From contig NZ_QEXL01000005.1 in NCBI RefSeq assembly GCF_003311635.1, forward strand, positions 1 to 42,314: 42,314 nucleotides of DNA, given 5' to 3'. The translations under genes and the position numbers were made by a program. Source of the DNA: Novacetimonas cocois (lineage in GTDB: Bacteria > Pseudomonadota > Alphaproteobacteria > Acetobacterales > Acetobacteraceae). This document shows, piece after piece, positions 24,171 through 32,280 of the stretch (positions are counted from its first letter, which is position 1; each line of letters opens with the position of its first letter). A model generated the notes under the pieces. It saw nothing but the letters and a program-made list of their open reading frames with translations, made no database searches and had not been told where the DNA came from.

Positions 24171-25432
24171 TCCAGCCTTCGTCCGCCAGCCATACATTCC
24201 GCTTTTCGGCTCTTACGCCCGATGGGCAGACCATCCGGGGCACGGTCAGTGCCGCCAGCGAGGCCGAAGCCGTCGCGTGGATACGGCGGCAGGGCAACCT
24301 GCCACTTCGGGCGGAACCGGGGGGAATGGGGGGAATCCGGTTTCTGCTGGGCTGGCTGCCGTCGGGAAATCTCCGTTTTGCCAGTCGTCGCCATGGTCTG
24401 CGTCGCACGGAGGTCACGCATCTGACGCGGGAACTTTCCGTTATGCTGGCAGCGGGACAGGATCTGGACCGGGCAATGCGTTTTCTGGTCGAAACGGCGT
24501 CCGGGGCCCGTATGCGCACGGTGCTGGAGCGTATCCGCGTTGCATTGCGTGACGGGCGCAGCCTGCATGTGGCGCTGGCTTCATGCCCGGACAGTTTTCC
24601 GCCGCTGTATGTCGGGCTGGTCCGTGCGGCCGAAGCGGGGGGCAGCCTGCCAGCCACGCTTGAACATCTGGCGGGCATGATGGAACGTGAACGCGCACTG
24701 GTTGCAACCATCCAGTCCGCCATGATCTATCCCGCCCTGCTGTCGGTCGCCGCGGTGGGGTCTGTCGTTCTGCTCCTGACGCAGGTTCTGCCACAGTTTG
24801 TACCGTTATTCATGGAAAATGGGGCGATGCTGCCGCCTTCCACCCGCCTGTTGATCGGGGTGGGACACTGGCTGGGGCAATACGGGGGGCTGATGTTGTT
24901 CGGCCTGTTTCTGATCGGCATTGGGGTAAGGTGGATACTCCGCCAGCCCGCCCCCCGCCTGCGCGCCGACCGGTTATGGCTGCATCTGCCCGTGATCGGC
25001 GTGTTATTGCGTGAGACGATCGCCGCGCGCTTTACACGTACGCTGGGCACCCTGCTGACAAACGGCGTGCCCCTGCTGGCGGCGCTGGGCATTGTACGTG
25101 ACGTGATCGGCAACCGGGCCGTACTGGGGGCGGTGGACCAGGCAACGGATACCGCCCGGAGTGGCGGCGTGCTGTCACGTTCGCTGGGCGCATCCGGGCT
25201 GTTTCCATCGCGCACTATCCATCTGCTCAGGCTGGGGGAGGATACGGCGCAGCTTGGTCCGCTTGCATTACGGGCCGCCGGCATTCACGAAGAACAGGTG
25301 CGCCTACGGGTACAGCGTCTGGTGGCCCTACTGGTGCCTCTGATCACCATCATCATGGGGGCCATGATCGCCGGTATCGTATCGTCGCTGATGCTGGCAA
25401 TGCTCGGGCTGAACGACCTTGCGCAGCATTAG
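24167..25432 (+). CDS. gspF: Type II secretion platform protein GspF
   Basis: 421 residues of the multi-pass inner-membrane platform. Two GspF repeats are seen: LTRELSVMLAAGQDLDRAMR with FPPLYVGLVRAAEAGGSLPA, and RFTRTLGTLLTNGVPLLAAL with LLRLGEDTAQLGP. Three membrane helices are apparent (…LSVAAVGSVVLLLTQVLP…, LMLFGLFLIGIGVRWIL, LITIIMGAMIAGIVSSLMLA). The N-terminal domain (TPDGQTIRGTVSAASEAEAV) contacts GspE and GspL. It overlaps gspE by four bases and gspH by about fourteen. Confidence 0.95.
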   Translation: MIQPSSASHTFRFSALTPDGQTIRGTVSAASEAEAVAWIRRQGNLPLRAEPGGMGGIRFLLGWLPSGNLRFASRRHGLRRTEVTHLTRELSVMLAAGQDLDRAMRFLVETASGARMRTVLERIRVALRDGRSLHVALASCPDSFPPLYVGLVRAAEAGGSLPATLEHLAGMMERERALVATIQSAMIYPALLSVAAVGSVVLLLTQVLPQFVPLFMENGAMLPPSTRLLIGVGHWLGQYGGLMLFGLFLIGIGVRWILRQPAPRLRADRLWLHLPVIGVLLRETIAARFTRTLGTLLTNGVPLLAALGIVRDVIGNRAVLGAVDQATDTARSGGVLSRSLGASGLFPSRTIHLLRLGEDTAQLGPLALRAAGIHEEQVRLRVQRLVALLVPLITIIMGAMIAGIVSSLMLAMLGLNDLAQH

Positions 25433-25847
25433 CGTGAAAAGTGCGGAGGGGTTCACCCTTATCGAAATGGTTGTGGTGCTGGCCGTGCTGGGGCTGGTCG
25501 GTATGGTGATCCTGTCCCGTGGCCCCATGCGTTCCCCCACGCTGGAACTGCGCGTTGCGGCACAGGGGATGGCGGCAGGCTTACGTGATGGACGCATGAC
25601 CGCCATTGTCATGGCCCATCCGGTCATCTTTACGACCAATGCCGCACAGGGATGGTACGGCATGGAGGGCAGGCCATATCATGCGCTGCCATATGGCGTC
25701 ATGCTGGCGGATAATGTCACCCTTGTATTCCATCCCGACGGGAGTGTGACGGGGCGTACGATCACGCTGTTCCGGGGCAGGCGGCGGATCACGCTGGCCG
25801 CCAATGCCCTGACGGGGAGCGTGACGGTGCGTGAGAATGTTCCATGA
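25419..25847 (+). CDS. gspH: Type II secretion minor pseudopilin GspH
   Basis: 142 residues. The prepilin motif is AEGFTLIEMVVVLAVLGLVG with a leader of about eleven residues. The globular part (VAAQGMAAGLRDGRMTAIVM, GRPYHALPYGVMLADNVTLV, FHPDGSVTGRTITL) matches the GspH fold, an initiation-complex pseudopilin. The start at 25419 overlaps gspF; a GTG at 25434 just after the gspF stop is an alternative giving a six-residue leader. Its end overlaps gspI by ATGA. Confidence 0.9.
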   Translation: MRSISVKSAEGFTLIEMVVVLAVLGLVGMVILSRGPMRSPTLELRVAAQGMAAGLRDGRMTAIVMAHPVIFTTNAAQGWYGMEGRPYHALPYGVMLADNVTLVFHPDGSVTGRTITLFRGRRRITLAANALTGSVTVRENVP

Positions 25848-26263
25848 TGGCGCGCGCAGGGCGTGACGCGGGTTTTACCCTGCTGGAGGTCATGGTTGCG
25901 TTTGTCATTGCCGCCCTTGCGCTGGGTGTCCTGTTTGACACGGGCACGGGAGGGTGGCGCAACGCATGGGTTGCCGATCGCGCGTCCGAGGCCCTGTCGC
26001 GTGCCCAGTCCCATCTGGCGGTCGTGGGGCATGGGCTGGCTGTGGCGGCTACGGTGCAGGAAGGCGATGACGGCCATGGTTTTCGCTGGCAGCTGCGCAT
26101 CGCCCCGGTCCAGAGCGCGGGACGCCTGACGCTCTATTCCGTGGAGGTCAGGGAAACGTGGTCGCGCGGTGAAGGCCGGACAACGCAGGCGGATGAGGAT
26201 AATCCGCGCATGATCGTGCTGCGCACAATGCGTATTGGCGGGGCGGCCGGGGGCGGACCATGA
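25844..26263 (+). CDS. gspI: Type II secretion minor pseudopilin GspI
   Basis: 139 residues. The prepilin motif is DAGFTLLEVMVAFVIAALAL at about 9-28, with a Met-Met-Ala-Arg leader. The remaining domain (ASEALSRAQSHLAVVGHGLA, HGFRWQLRIAP, YSVEVRETW) fits GspI. With GspJ and GspK it forms the tip trimer that starts pseudopilus assembly. Both ends overlap neighbours by four bases. Confidence 0.9.
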   Translation: MMARAGRDAGFTLLEVMVAFVIAALALGVLFDTGTGGWRNAWVADRASEALSRAQSHLAVVGHGLAVAATVQEGDDGHGFRWQLRIAPVQSAGRLTLYSVEVRETWSRGEGRTTQADEDNPRMIVLRTMRIGGAAGGGP

Positions 26264-26868
26264 TCCGTCGCGGCCGATATGATGGGCCTGTATCCGATGC
26301 AGGCTTTACCTTACTGGAACTGCTGGTTGTTCTGGTCATATTCGGCGTTTTGCTGGCCATGCTGGGGCAGGGAACGTATTTTGGCGTAACGGTGTTCGAA
26401 CGGCAGCATCGGTCCATCGGGGAAAGCGAGCGCCTGATCAATCTTGACGGACTGTTGAGACCGATGATCGAACAGGCCGATCCCGGCAGCAGTCTGGACA
26501 CCCGCACGTTGACGGGCACCCATCATGGCATGGTTTTTCGTACCCGCCTGCCCGAAGGGGCGGCAATGGCGTCTGCCGATCGTCTGGCGGATGTCCGTCT
26601 GACCCGCGAAGGGGACGTGCTGCTTTTATCGTGGCTGCCCCATCGGCATGTCATGCCACGGGGATTGCCGGATGCGCCGCAAAAGGCGGTTTTGCTATCT
26701 CCGATTTCGGATATGGAAATCAGCTATTTTGCACATGGACAATGGCTGGCGGAATGGGCAGCGGATGGACTTCCCGATCTTGTCCGCATCCATATCGTAC
26801 TGCCCGATCAGGAAAAGCGGATATGGCCTGATATCGTTGTTGCGTTGGTACGCAATCCGGGTAACTGA
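26260..26868 (+). CDS. gspJ: Type II secretion minor pseudopilin GspJ
   Basis: 202 residues. The prepilin motif DAGFTLLELLVVLVIFGVLL follows a leader of about fifteen residues. The body (RQHRSIGESERLINLDGLLR, VRLTREGDVLLLSWLPHR, LLSPISDMEISYFAHGQWLA, LPDLVRIHIVLPD) fits GspJ. It is the last gene of the plus-strand T2SS operon; no strong terminator is seen after it and an IS remnant follows. Confidence 0.9.
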   Translation: MIRRGRYDGPVSDAGFTLLELLVVLVIFGVLLAMLGQGTYFGVTVFERQHRSIGESERLINLDGLLRPMIEQADPGSSLDTRTLTGTHHGMVFRTRLPEGAAMASADRLADVRLTREGDVLLLSWLPHRHVMPRGLPDAPQKAVLLSPISDMEISYFAHGQWLAEWAADGLPDLVRIHIVLPDQEKRIWPDIVVALVRNPGN

Positions 26869-26901
26869 TTCGAATATACCCAGTGTGGTTCCTCATGTTC
26901 C

Positions 26902-27072
26902 GGGCGGGATTGTGTATGTGACCCGTAACGGAGTGCAGTGGAAAGACGCTCCGAAAACCTATGGGCAAGCCTCAGGGAATGGCGGGCTGTCGCTATCCGA
27001 TACAAGAAGACAGCCTCATCCTTCCTTTCCGTCATCCTCATCGCTGCTACAGCAGACAGCATCAAGGCCTGA
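26902..27072 (+). pseudogene. IS5-family transposase remnant with a large internal deletion
   Basis: Two pieces of one protein type lie side by side in different frames. The first (26902-26967) reads GGIVYVTRNGVQWKDAPKTYG, the usual N-terminal motif of IS5-family transposases. The second (from about 26970 to the stop at 27070-27072) reads LREWRAVAIRYKKTASSF, then LSVILIAATADSIKA, the C-terminus. The roughly 150 residues between them, including the DDE core, are missing, and the junction is out of frame. It marks an old insertion between the T2SS and polyol operons. Confidence 0.78.
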
Positions 27073-27094
27073 CAGGCCCTGGCCCGCATACGTC

Positions 27095-27122
27095 AGGGGG
27101 CAGGAAATCACTCCAGCCCCCT
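27095..27122 (-). terminator. Possible hairpin after the polyol operon
   Basis: AGGGGGC (27095-27101) and GCCCCCT (27116-27122) can form a seven-base-pair GC stem with a 14-base loop, just downstream of the SDR stop at 27131 on the minus strand. There is no run of U after it, so it may be a weak terminator or an RNA-protecting stem. Confidence 0.35.
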
Positions 27123-27130
27123 TCGGTAAT

Positions 27131-27904
27131 CTACCATACGGTAAACCCGGCATCGACATTGACAATTGCCCCGGTCATCAGGCTGGCTGCATCCGATGCC
27201 AGAAACTGCACGACCGAGGCGACCTCGTCGGGTTGTCCTACGCGGTGCATGGGGGTGCCATCGAGCCATGCGGCATACAGGCGCGGATTATCCATGCCAA
27301 AGCGGGTCAGGGTCGTGTCGATATAGGTGGGGGCCACCGCATTCACACGCACGCCGCGCGTGGCCCATTCCGCCGCGAGGGAGCGTGTATATTGATGCAC
27401 CGCCGCCTTTGATGCGTTATAGGCCGCCTGTTCCTGTGGGCGGTTGACGATCTGGCCTGACATGGACCCGATATTTACGATCGCGCCCTGACCCTGTCCC
27501 AGCATGATGCGGCCAAATGCCCGGCAGCAGCGGAAAATGCCGTTGAGGTTGATATCAACCTGTTTCAGCCACTGCTCATCCGTCATGTTCTCGGCCGGGA
27601 CTTCGGAAATGCAGATCCCGGCGCTGCAGACCAGGATATCGACATGTCCTTTCCCGTCCCTGACATGTGCGGCGCAGGCATTCACCTGCGTCGTGTCGGT
27701 CACGTCAAGTTCCACGGCCGATACATTCAGCCCCTGTGCCGCCAGTTCGCTCACGGCGTGTGCCGCCAGTGCGGTATCACGATCGGCAATGACGACGCTG
27801 GCACCAAATTCCGCCAGCGCCATAGCGCAGGCCAGACCAATATTCTGCGCGCCGCCGGTTACAACCGCGACGCGCCCGTCAAGGCGGAGTTTTTCCGTGT
27901 ACAT
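27131..27904 (-). CDS. SDR-family polyol (galactitol/arabitol/ribitol-type) dehydrogenase
   Basis: 257 residues. Cofactor loop TGGAQNIGLACAMAL, CSAG at the NNAG position, catalytic Ser in NIGSMSGQIVNRPQ and YNASKAAVHQYTRSLAAEWA with the Tyr/Lys pair. The tail VNVDAGFTVW and the SMSG-IVNRPQ/WLDGTPM block closely resemble the galactitol (polyol 2-) dehydrogenase branch of the SDR family. It would oxidise an imported polyol to a ketose with NAD+. I chose MYTEKLRLDG at 27904, inside a longer open frame. It is the last gene of the polyol operon, 31 bases after the ABC ATPase. The exact substrate is not certain. Confidence 0.87.
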   Translation of the reverse strand: MYTEKLRLDGRVAVVTGGAQNIGLACAMALAEFGASVVIADRDTALAAHAVSELAAQGLNVSAVELDVTDTTQVNACAAHVRDGKGHVDILVCSAGICISEVPAENMTDEQWLKQVDINLNGIFRCCRAFGRIMLGQGQGAIVNIGSMSGQIVNRPQEQAAYNASKAAVHQYTRSLAAEWATRGVRVNAVAPTYIDTTLTRFGMDNPRLYAAWLDGTPMHRVGQPDEVASVVQFLASDAASLMTGAIVNVDAGFTVW

Positions 27905-27935
27905 ATGCCTGTATCCTGAACGGGAAAGCCGTTTA

Positions 27936-29045
27936 TCATGCGTCTGACAGCAGGGGATGGTCCACCTTGCGGGGCAGCGCCATGCCTTTTGCGTCAAACA
28001 GGTGGCAGTGTTCTTCCTCGAACGTCATGCGCAAGGGGGTATCGGCGCGGTTGGTATTGTCCCCGCCTGTCTGCACGACAATCATCTGCCCGTCAGGCAG
28101 GCGCACATGCAGCAGGGTGACCGCGCCCAGCCGCTCGCTGACCTCGACCATGCCCTGTACTGTCCCTTTCGGGTCAATCAGGATATGTTCAGGCCGTATG
28201 CCCAGCGTGGCGGCCGTACCAGACTCCGGCCCGGCCTGTCGGGTGGGGATGGAAACGCTGATCGTTCCCGCCCGCACCTGCACGCTTCCGTCGGGGGCAC
28301 GGGAATTGATCGTCGCGGGCAGCAGGTTCATGGGGGGCGATCCCATGAAACGTGCGACAAACAGGTTGTGGGGCCGGTGATAGAGTTCCAGCGGGGTGCC
28401 TATCTGTTCCACAACACCCCTGTTGAGGACCACGATCCTGTCGGCCATGGTCATGGCCTCCACCTGGTCATGGGTGACATAGATCGTGGTTGCCCCCAGT
28501 CGCCGGTGCAGGCTGGCCAGTTCCACGCGCATCTGCCCGCGCAGGGCGGCATCGAGATTGGACAGCGGTTCATCGAACAGAAAGACCTTGGGATTGCGCA
28601 CGATCGCACGTCCGATCGCAACGCGCTGCCGCTGGCCGCCCGAAAGCTGGCCCGGCTTGTGATCAAGATAGGGTTCAAGCTGCAGGATGCGCGCCACGTC
28701 ACCGATCCGCTGCCGCCGCTCGGCCTCGGGCATGCCGGCAAGCCGGAGGGAAAACTCCATGTTGCGATAGACATTCATGTGCGGATACAGCGCATAGGAC
28801 TGAAAGACCATCGCAACCCCGCGCCGCGCGGGTTCGGTGTCGTTCCCCCGCTGCCCGTCGATCAGCAGGTCACCCGCGCTTATGTCTTCCAGTCCCGCGA
28901 TCATGCGCAGCAGGGTGGATTTGCCACACCCCGAGGGGCCGACAAAGACGACGAACTCCCGCTCGGCAATGACCAGCGAGACGCCCTTGATGATTTCTTC
29001 AGACAGATAGGTCTTGCGCAGGTTACGCAGTTCCACGGTCGCCAT
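27936..29045 (-). CDS. Polyol ABC transporter ATP-binding protein (SmoK/MalK/UgpC type)
   Basis: 369 residues. Walker [11 protein letters not shown]-loop [11 protein letters not shown], signature [14 protein letters not shown], Walker [13 protein letters not shown] and the switch His in VTHDQVEAM. The C-terminal TOBE/OB domain after residue 235 ([28 protein letters not shown]) is that of the sugar-importing MalK group. It powers the two permeases upstream. I chose [10 protein letters not shown] at 29045 (AGAGGAA upstream) rather than the ATG at 29069. Confidence 0.94.
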   Translation of the reverse strand: MATVELRNLRKTYLSEEIIKGVSLVIAEREFVVFVGPSGCGKSTLLRMIAGLEDISAGDLLIDGQRGNDTEPARRGVAMVFQSYALYPHMNVYRNMEFSLRLAGMPEAERRQRIGDVARILQLEPYLDHKPGQLSGGQRQRVAIGRAIVRNPKVFLFDEPLSNLDAALRGQMRVELASLHRRLGATTIYVTHDQVEAMTMADRIVVLNRGVVEQIGTPLELYHRPHNLFVARFMGSPPMNLLPATINSRAPDGSVQVRAGTISVSIPTRQAGPESGTAATLGIRPEHILIDPKGTVQGMVEVSERLGAVTLLHVRLPDGQMIVVQTGGDNTNRADTPLRMTFEEEHCHLFDAKGMALPRKVDHPLLSDA

Positions 29046-29089
29046 GGCATGTTCCTCTGGCTGTTGCACCGGTTACAGGCCCGCAGGCC

Positions 29090-29917
29090 CTATTTCACCG
29101 CCCCGAATGTCAGGCCGCGCACAAGCTGTTTCTGGCTGGCCCAGCCAAAGACCATGATGGGCGCCACCGCCAGCGTGGAGGCGGCGGATAGTTTGGCGAA
29201 AAACAGTCCTTCGGGTGAGGAGAAGGAGGCAATGAATGTCGTCAGCGGTGCCGCGACGGAGGAGGTCAGGTTCAGTGACCAGAACGTTTCATTCCAGCAC
29301 AGGATCAGGGAAAGCAGCCCGGTCGAGGCAATGCCCGGCAGCGCCAGCGGCATCAGCACCTGCGTGACTTCCTGCCAGCGTGTCGCCCCGTCCATCCGCC
29401 CGGCTTCGAGTATGGGAACTGGCACTTCCCGAAAGAAGGTATAGAGCATCCACACCGTAATCGGCAGGTTGGTCAGCATGTAGATCAGGATCAGCCCCGT
29501 TCGGCTGTCCAGCAGGCCGGTGGCGCGTGCCAGCAGGTAGATCGGTACCAGCACCCCGACTGAAGGCAGCATGCGCGTGGACAGCATCCACAAAAGGGTC
29601 AGGCGCGTGCGCGGCCCCGGCAGAAACGCCATGGCATAGGCGGCGGGAATGGATACAAGCAGGGCCACCAATGTTGCCATGACCGAAATCACGATGCTGT
29701 TGGTGGCGAAATGCCAGTAATCCTCCCGCGCGAAGACATCCCGATAGCTTGAAAATGTGGGGCTGAAGAACAGATGCGGTGGGGTTGAGATGGCATCCGG
29801 TTCACTCTTGAACCCACTCAGGAACATCCACAGGATCGGGAAGAACATCCATAATGCGATGGCCCAGGCCAGGATGCCGGTTGCGGCATGGCGCAGGCGT
29901 GTGCTGTTTCTTGCCAT
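29090..29917 (-). CDS. Polyol ABC transporter permease (MalG/SmoG type)
   Basis: 275 residues with six membrane helices. The cytoplasmic EAA loop is VPILEAGRMDGATRWQEVTQ, followed by LPLALPGIAST-type residues. The N-terminal pattern (WAIALWMFFPILWMFLSGFK, FFSPTFSSYRDVF) is that of the CUT1 MalG-like subunit. The true start is MARNSTRL at 29917, one base after the preceding permease stop; an earlier ATG at 30112 lies in another gene's frame. Confidence 0.93.
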   Translation of the reverse strand: MARNSTRLRHAATGILAWAIALWMFFPILWMFLSGFKSEPDAISTPPHLFFSPTFSSYRDVFAREDYWHFATNSIVISVMATLVALLVSIPAAYAMAFLPGPRTRLTLLWMLSTRMLPSVGVLVPIYLLARATGLLDSRTGLILIYMLTNLPITVWMLYTFFREVPVPILEAGRMDGATRWQEVTQVLMPLALPGIASTGLLSLILCWNETFWSLNLTSSVAAPLTTFIASFSSPEGLFFAKLSAASTLAVAPIMVFGWASQKQLVRGLTFGAVK

Positions 29918-29918
29918 C

Positions 29919-30839
29919 TCAGGTCTCCAGGTTGCGGGCCACGGCGCGCAGCAGAAAGGCGGCCACGACGTTGGCGACGACAATGGCGATGACCCCGCCG
30001 GTCGAGGCCCCGCCCACATCGAATTGCAGCAGGGCGCGTGAATAGATGAGGAAGGCGAGGTTGGTGGAGGCAACGCCAGGCCCGCCCGCCGTGGTGACCG
30101 AGATTTCGGCAAATACGGTCAGTAGGAAGATCGTCTCGATCATGATCACGACAGTAATCGCACGCGACAGGTGGGGCAGGGTGATGTTGATGAACTGCGC
30201 CACCATGCCCGCGCCATCCATGCGCGCGGCTTCCTTCTGTTCCGTATCAAGCGACTGGATGGCGGTCAGCAGGATCAGGGTCGCAAAGGGCAGCCATTCC
30301 CATGTCACGATCATCACCAGCGTTGCCAGGGGATAGCGTGACAGCCAGTCAATGGGCGTAAGCCCCACGGCCCGCATCATGGCGGAATACACGCCATAGA
30401 TCGGGTGAAGCATGAGGTTCTTCCACAGCAGTGCGGCAACCGTGGGCATCACGAAGAACGGGGAGATGACCAGGATGCGCGCAATGCCGCGCCCTGCGAA
30501 TTCCTCGTTATACAGAACCGCCAGCAATGTTCCCAATCCCACCGATATCGCCAGCACGCCGCCCACCAGGATGGCCGTGTTCTTCAGCGATGTCATGAAA
30601 TCCGGGTCGGTCAGCAGGTACCAGTAATTGTTGAGGCCGGCGAAGCCCTGCTGGGTCGGGTCCACCAGATTGTAATTGCGCACCGAATACCACAGCGTCA
30701 TCAGCAGCGGTACCACCGACCACACCAGCAGCAGGATGATGGCGGGCGACTGCAATACGAAGCCCCGGACGCGCCGACCGTGGGCAGCGCCGCCTGCGGG
30801 ATGAACCATCAGGGGCGGATGTACTGCCGTTCTGTCCAT
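29919..30839 (-). CDS. Polyol ABC transporter permease (MalF/SmoF type)
   Basis: About 306 residues with six membrane helices. FVLQSPAIILLLVWSVVPLL opens the fold, and the EAA loop is EQKEAARMDGAGMVAQFINI. It pairs with the MalG-type permease to form the channel. I chose MDRTAVHPP at 30839 because GGAGG lies five bases upstream; ATG 30851 overlaps the binding-protein stop (TGATG) and is the alternative. Confidence 0.93.
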   Translation of the reverse strand: MDRTAVHPPLMVHPAGGAAHGRRVRGFVLQSPAIILLLVWSVVPLLMTLWYSVRNYNLVDPTQQGFAGLNNYWYLLTDPDFMTSLKNTAILVGGVLAISVGLGTLLAVLYNEEFAGRGIARILVISPFFVMPTVAALLWKNLMLHPIYGVYSAMMRAVGLTPIDWLSRYPLATLVMIVTWEWLPFATLILLTAIQSLDTEQKEAARMDGAGMVAQFINITLPHLSRAITVVIMIETIFLLTVFAEISVTTAGGPGVASTNLAFLIYSRALLQFDVGGASTGGVIAIVVANVVAAFLLRAVARNLET

Positions 30840-30850
30840 GTTCGCCTCCA

Positions 30851-32164
30851 TCAGTGCAGGTAACCGGACTGGCGCATGGTCCGTGTCACGGATGCCTGTG
30901 CCGCACCCAGTGCCTGTTCCACCGTCATCTGTCCCGACAGCGTTGCCGCGATGGTCTGGCCGACCTGCGTGCCGATGGCCTGGAAAGGGGCGATACCGAC
31001 AAACTGCGCGCCGCCATAGGGACGGGGCTGTTTCGTCTGTCCATTGGGGTTGGCCGTGTCGATGGCGGTATGGACGAATGAGGCGAACGGGGCGGCCTTC
31101 TGGTAATCCGGATTGTTATAGGTGGATACACGGGTTCCTGCCGGTACCGCCACCCAGCCTTCATGCTGCGCCACAAGCTGGACATAGGCTTTGGACGTCG
31201 CCCATTCGATGAAGAGGCGTGCATCATCGGCATGGCGGGAGGATGCGGGGATGGCAAGGTTCCAGCTCCACAGCCATGTCGGCCCCTTGCCGTACGGACC
31301 GGTGGGAGCGGCGGCAAAACCGACCCGATCCGCCACATGCGACTGCTTGGGGTCAAACAGCAGGCCGCCCGCAACGGTCGAATCAACCCATATGCCGCAA
31401 TGTCCGCTGGCGAACAGGGCCAGGTTTTCATTAAAGCCGTTCGATGTCGCCCCGGGCGGGCCGTCGGCCTTCATGGCCGATACATACCACTGAAGCGCCG
31501 CCTTCCACTCCGGCGTGTCGAGCATCGGCTTCCATCCTTCGCCGAACCATTGCCCGCCGAACGTATTCACCAGCGAGGAGACATAGGCCATGTTCTCCCC
31601 CCATCCCGGCTTGCCGCGCAGGCACAGCCCGTAGGTCTGGCTGTCCCTGTCGGTGATCCTGTCGGCATAGGTGCGGATCTGGTCATAGGTGGGGTGCTGC
31701 GGCATGGTCAGCCCGGCCTTCTGGAACAGGTCGGTCCGGTAATAGGTCATGACGCTTTCCGCATAGAACGGCAGGGCATACAGCCTGGAATCCACGCTCA
31801 GCCCGGCGCGCACGGAGGGCACGATATCATCCACATCGTAATCGGCACCGGGTTTGAGTTCGGCCAGCCATCCCTGCTTTGCCCAGATTGGAACTTCATA
31901 ATTACCAATGGTCAGGATATCGAACTGTCCCGCATGGGTTGCGATATCGGTCGTCACGCGCTGGCGCAGGACATTTTCCTCCAGCGTGACCCAGTTCAGG
32001 TGAATATCGGGGTGGGTTTTCTCGAACTCCCCCGACAACTGTTTCATGATGATCATGTCGCCATTATTGACGGTGGCAATCGTCAGCGTGCTGGCCGCCC
32101 GGGCACCACCGGTCAGCAGCATGCCGACAACGGTCATGCAGGCAAGTATCCTGAAAGTCGCCAT
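30851..32164 (-). CDS. Polyol ABC transporter periplasmic binding protein (SmoE type)
   Basis: 437 residues. Residues 1-23 are a Sec signal (ILACMTVVGMLLTGGARA). The cluster B/family 1 binding-protein fold shows TLTIATVNNGDMIIMKQLSG, FEKTHPDIHLNWV, YEVPIWAKQGWLAEL, LYALPFYAESVMTYYRTDLF and LWSWNLAIPASS. It resembles sorbitol/mannitol binding proteins. It sets the substrate range of the importer. The upstream 116-base gap has two runs of seven A on the coding strand just before the start, which may help translation. Confidence 0.92.
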   Translation of the reverse strand: MATFRILACMTVVGMLLTGGARAASTLTIATVNNGDMIIMKQLSGEFEKTHPDIHLNWVTLEENVLRQRVTTDIATHAGQFDILTIGNYEVPIWAKQGWLAELKPGADYDVDDIVPSVRAGLSVDSRLYALPFYAESVMTYYRTDLFQKAGLTMPQHPTYDQIRTYADRITDRDSQTYGLCLRGKPGWGENMAYVSSLVNTFGGQWFGEGWKPMLDTPEWKAALQWYVSAMKADGPPGATSNGFNENLALFASGHCGIWVDSTVAGGLLFDPKQSHVADRVGFAAAPTGPYGKGPTWLWSWNLAIPASSRHADDARLFIEWATSKAYVQLVAQHEGWVAVPAGTRVSTYNNPDYQKAAPFASFVHTAIDTANPNGQTKQPRPYGGAQFVGIAPFQAIGTQVGQTIAATLSGQMTVEQALGAAQASVTRTMRQSGYLH

Positions 32165-32280
32165 CGAAATACCCTTTATTGATTTTTTTGGTTTTTTTAG
32201 CGGTATTTGACCTGTATGTCCGGCGCCTGGATTTTTCTGTAAAGCGCCACGGAAACGTCCGGGTTCCCCTGACGGCAGCC

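Noticed and set aside
27957-29444. A 495-codon plus-strand open frame opposite the ABC ATPase.
   Set aside because: It is the antisense shadow of a clear ATPase gene with GC-rich codon bias; no motifs or ribosome site.
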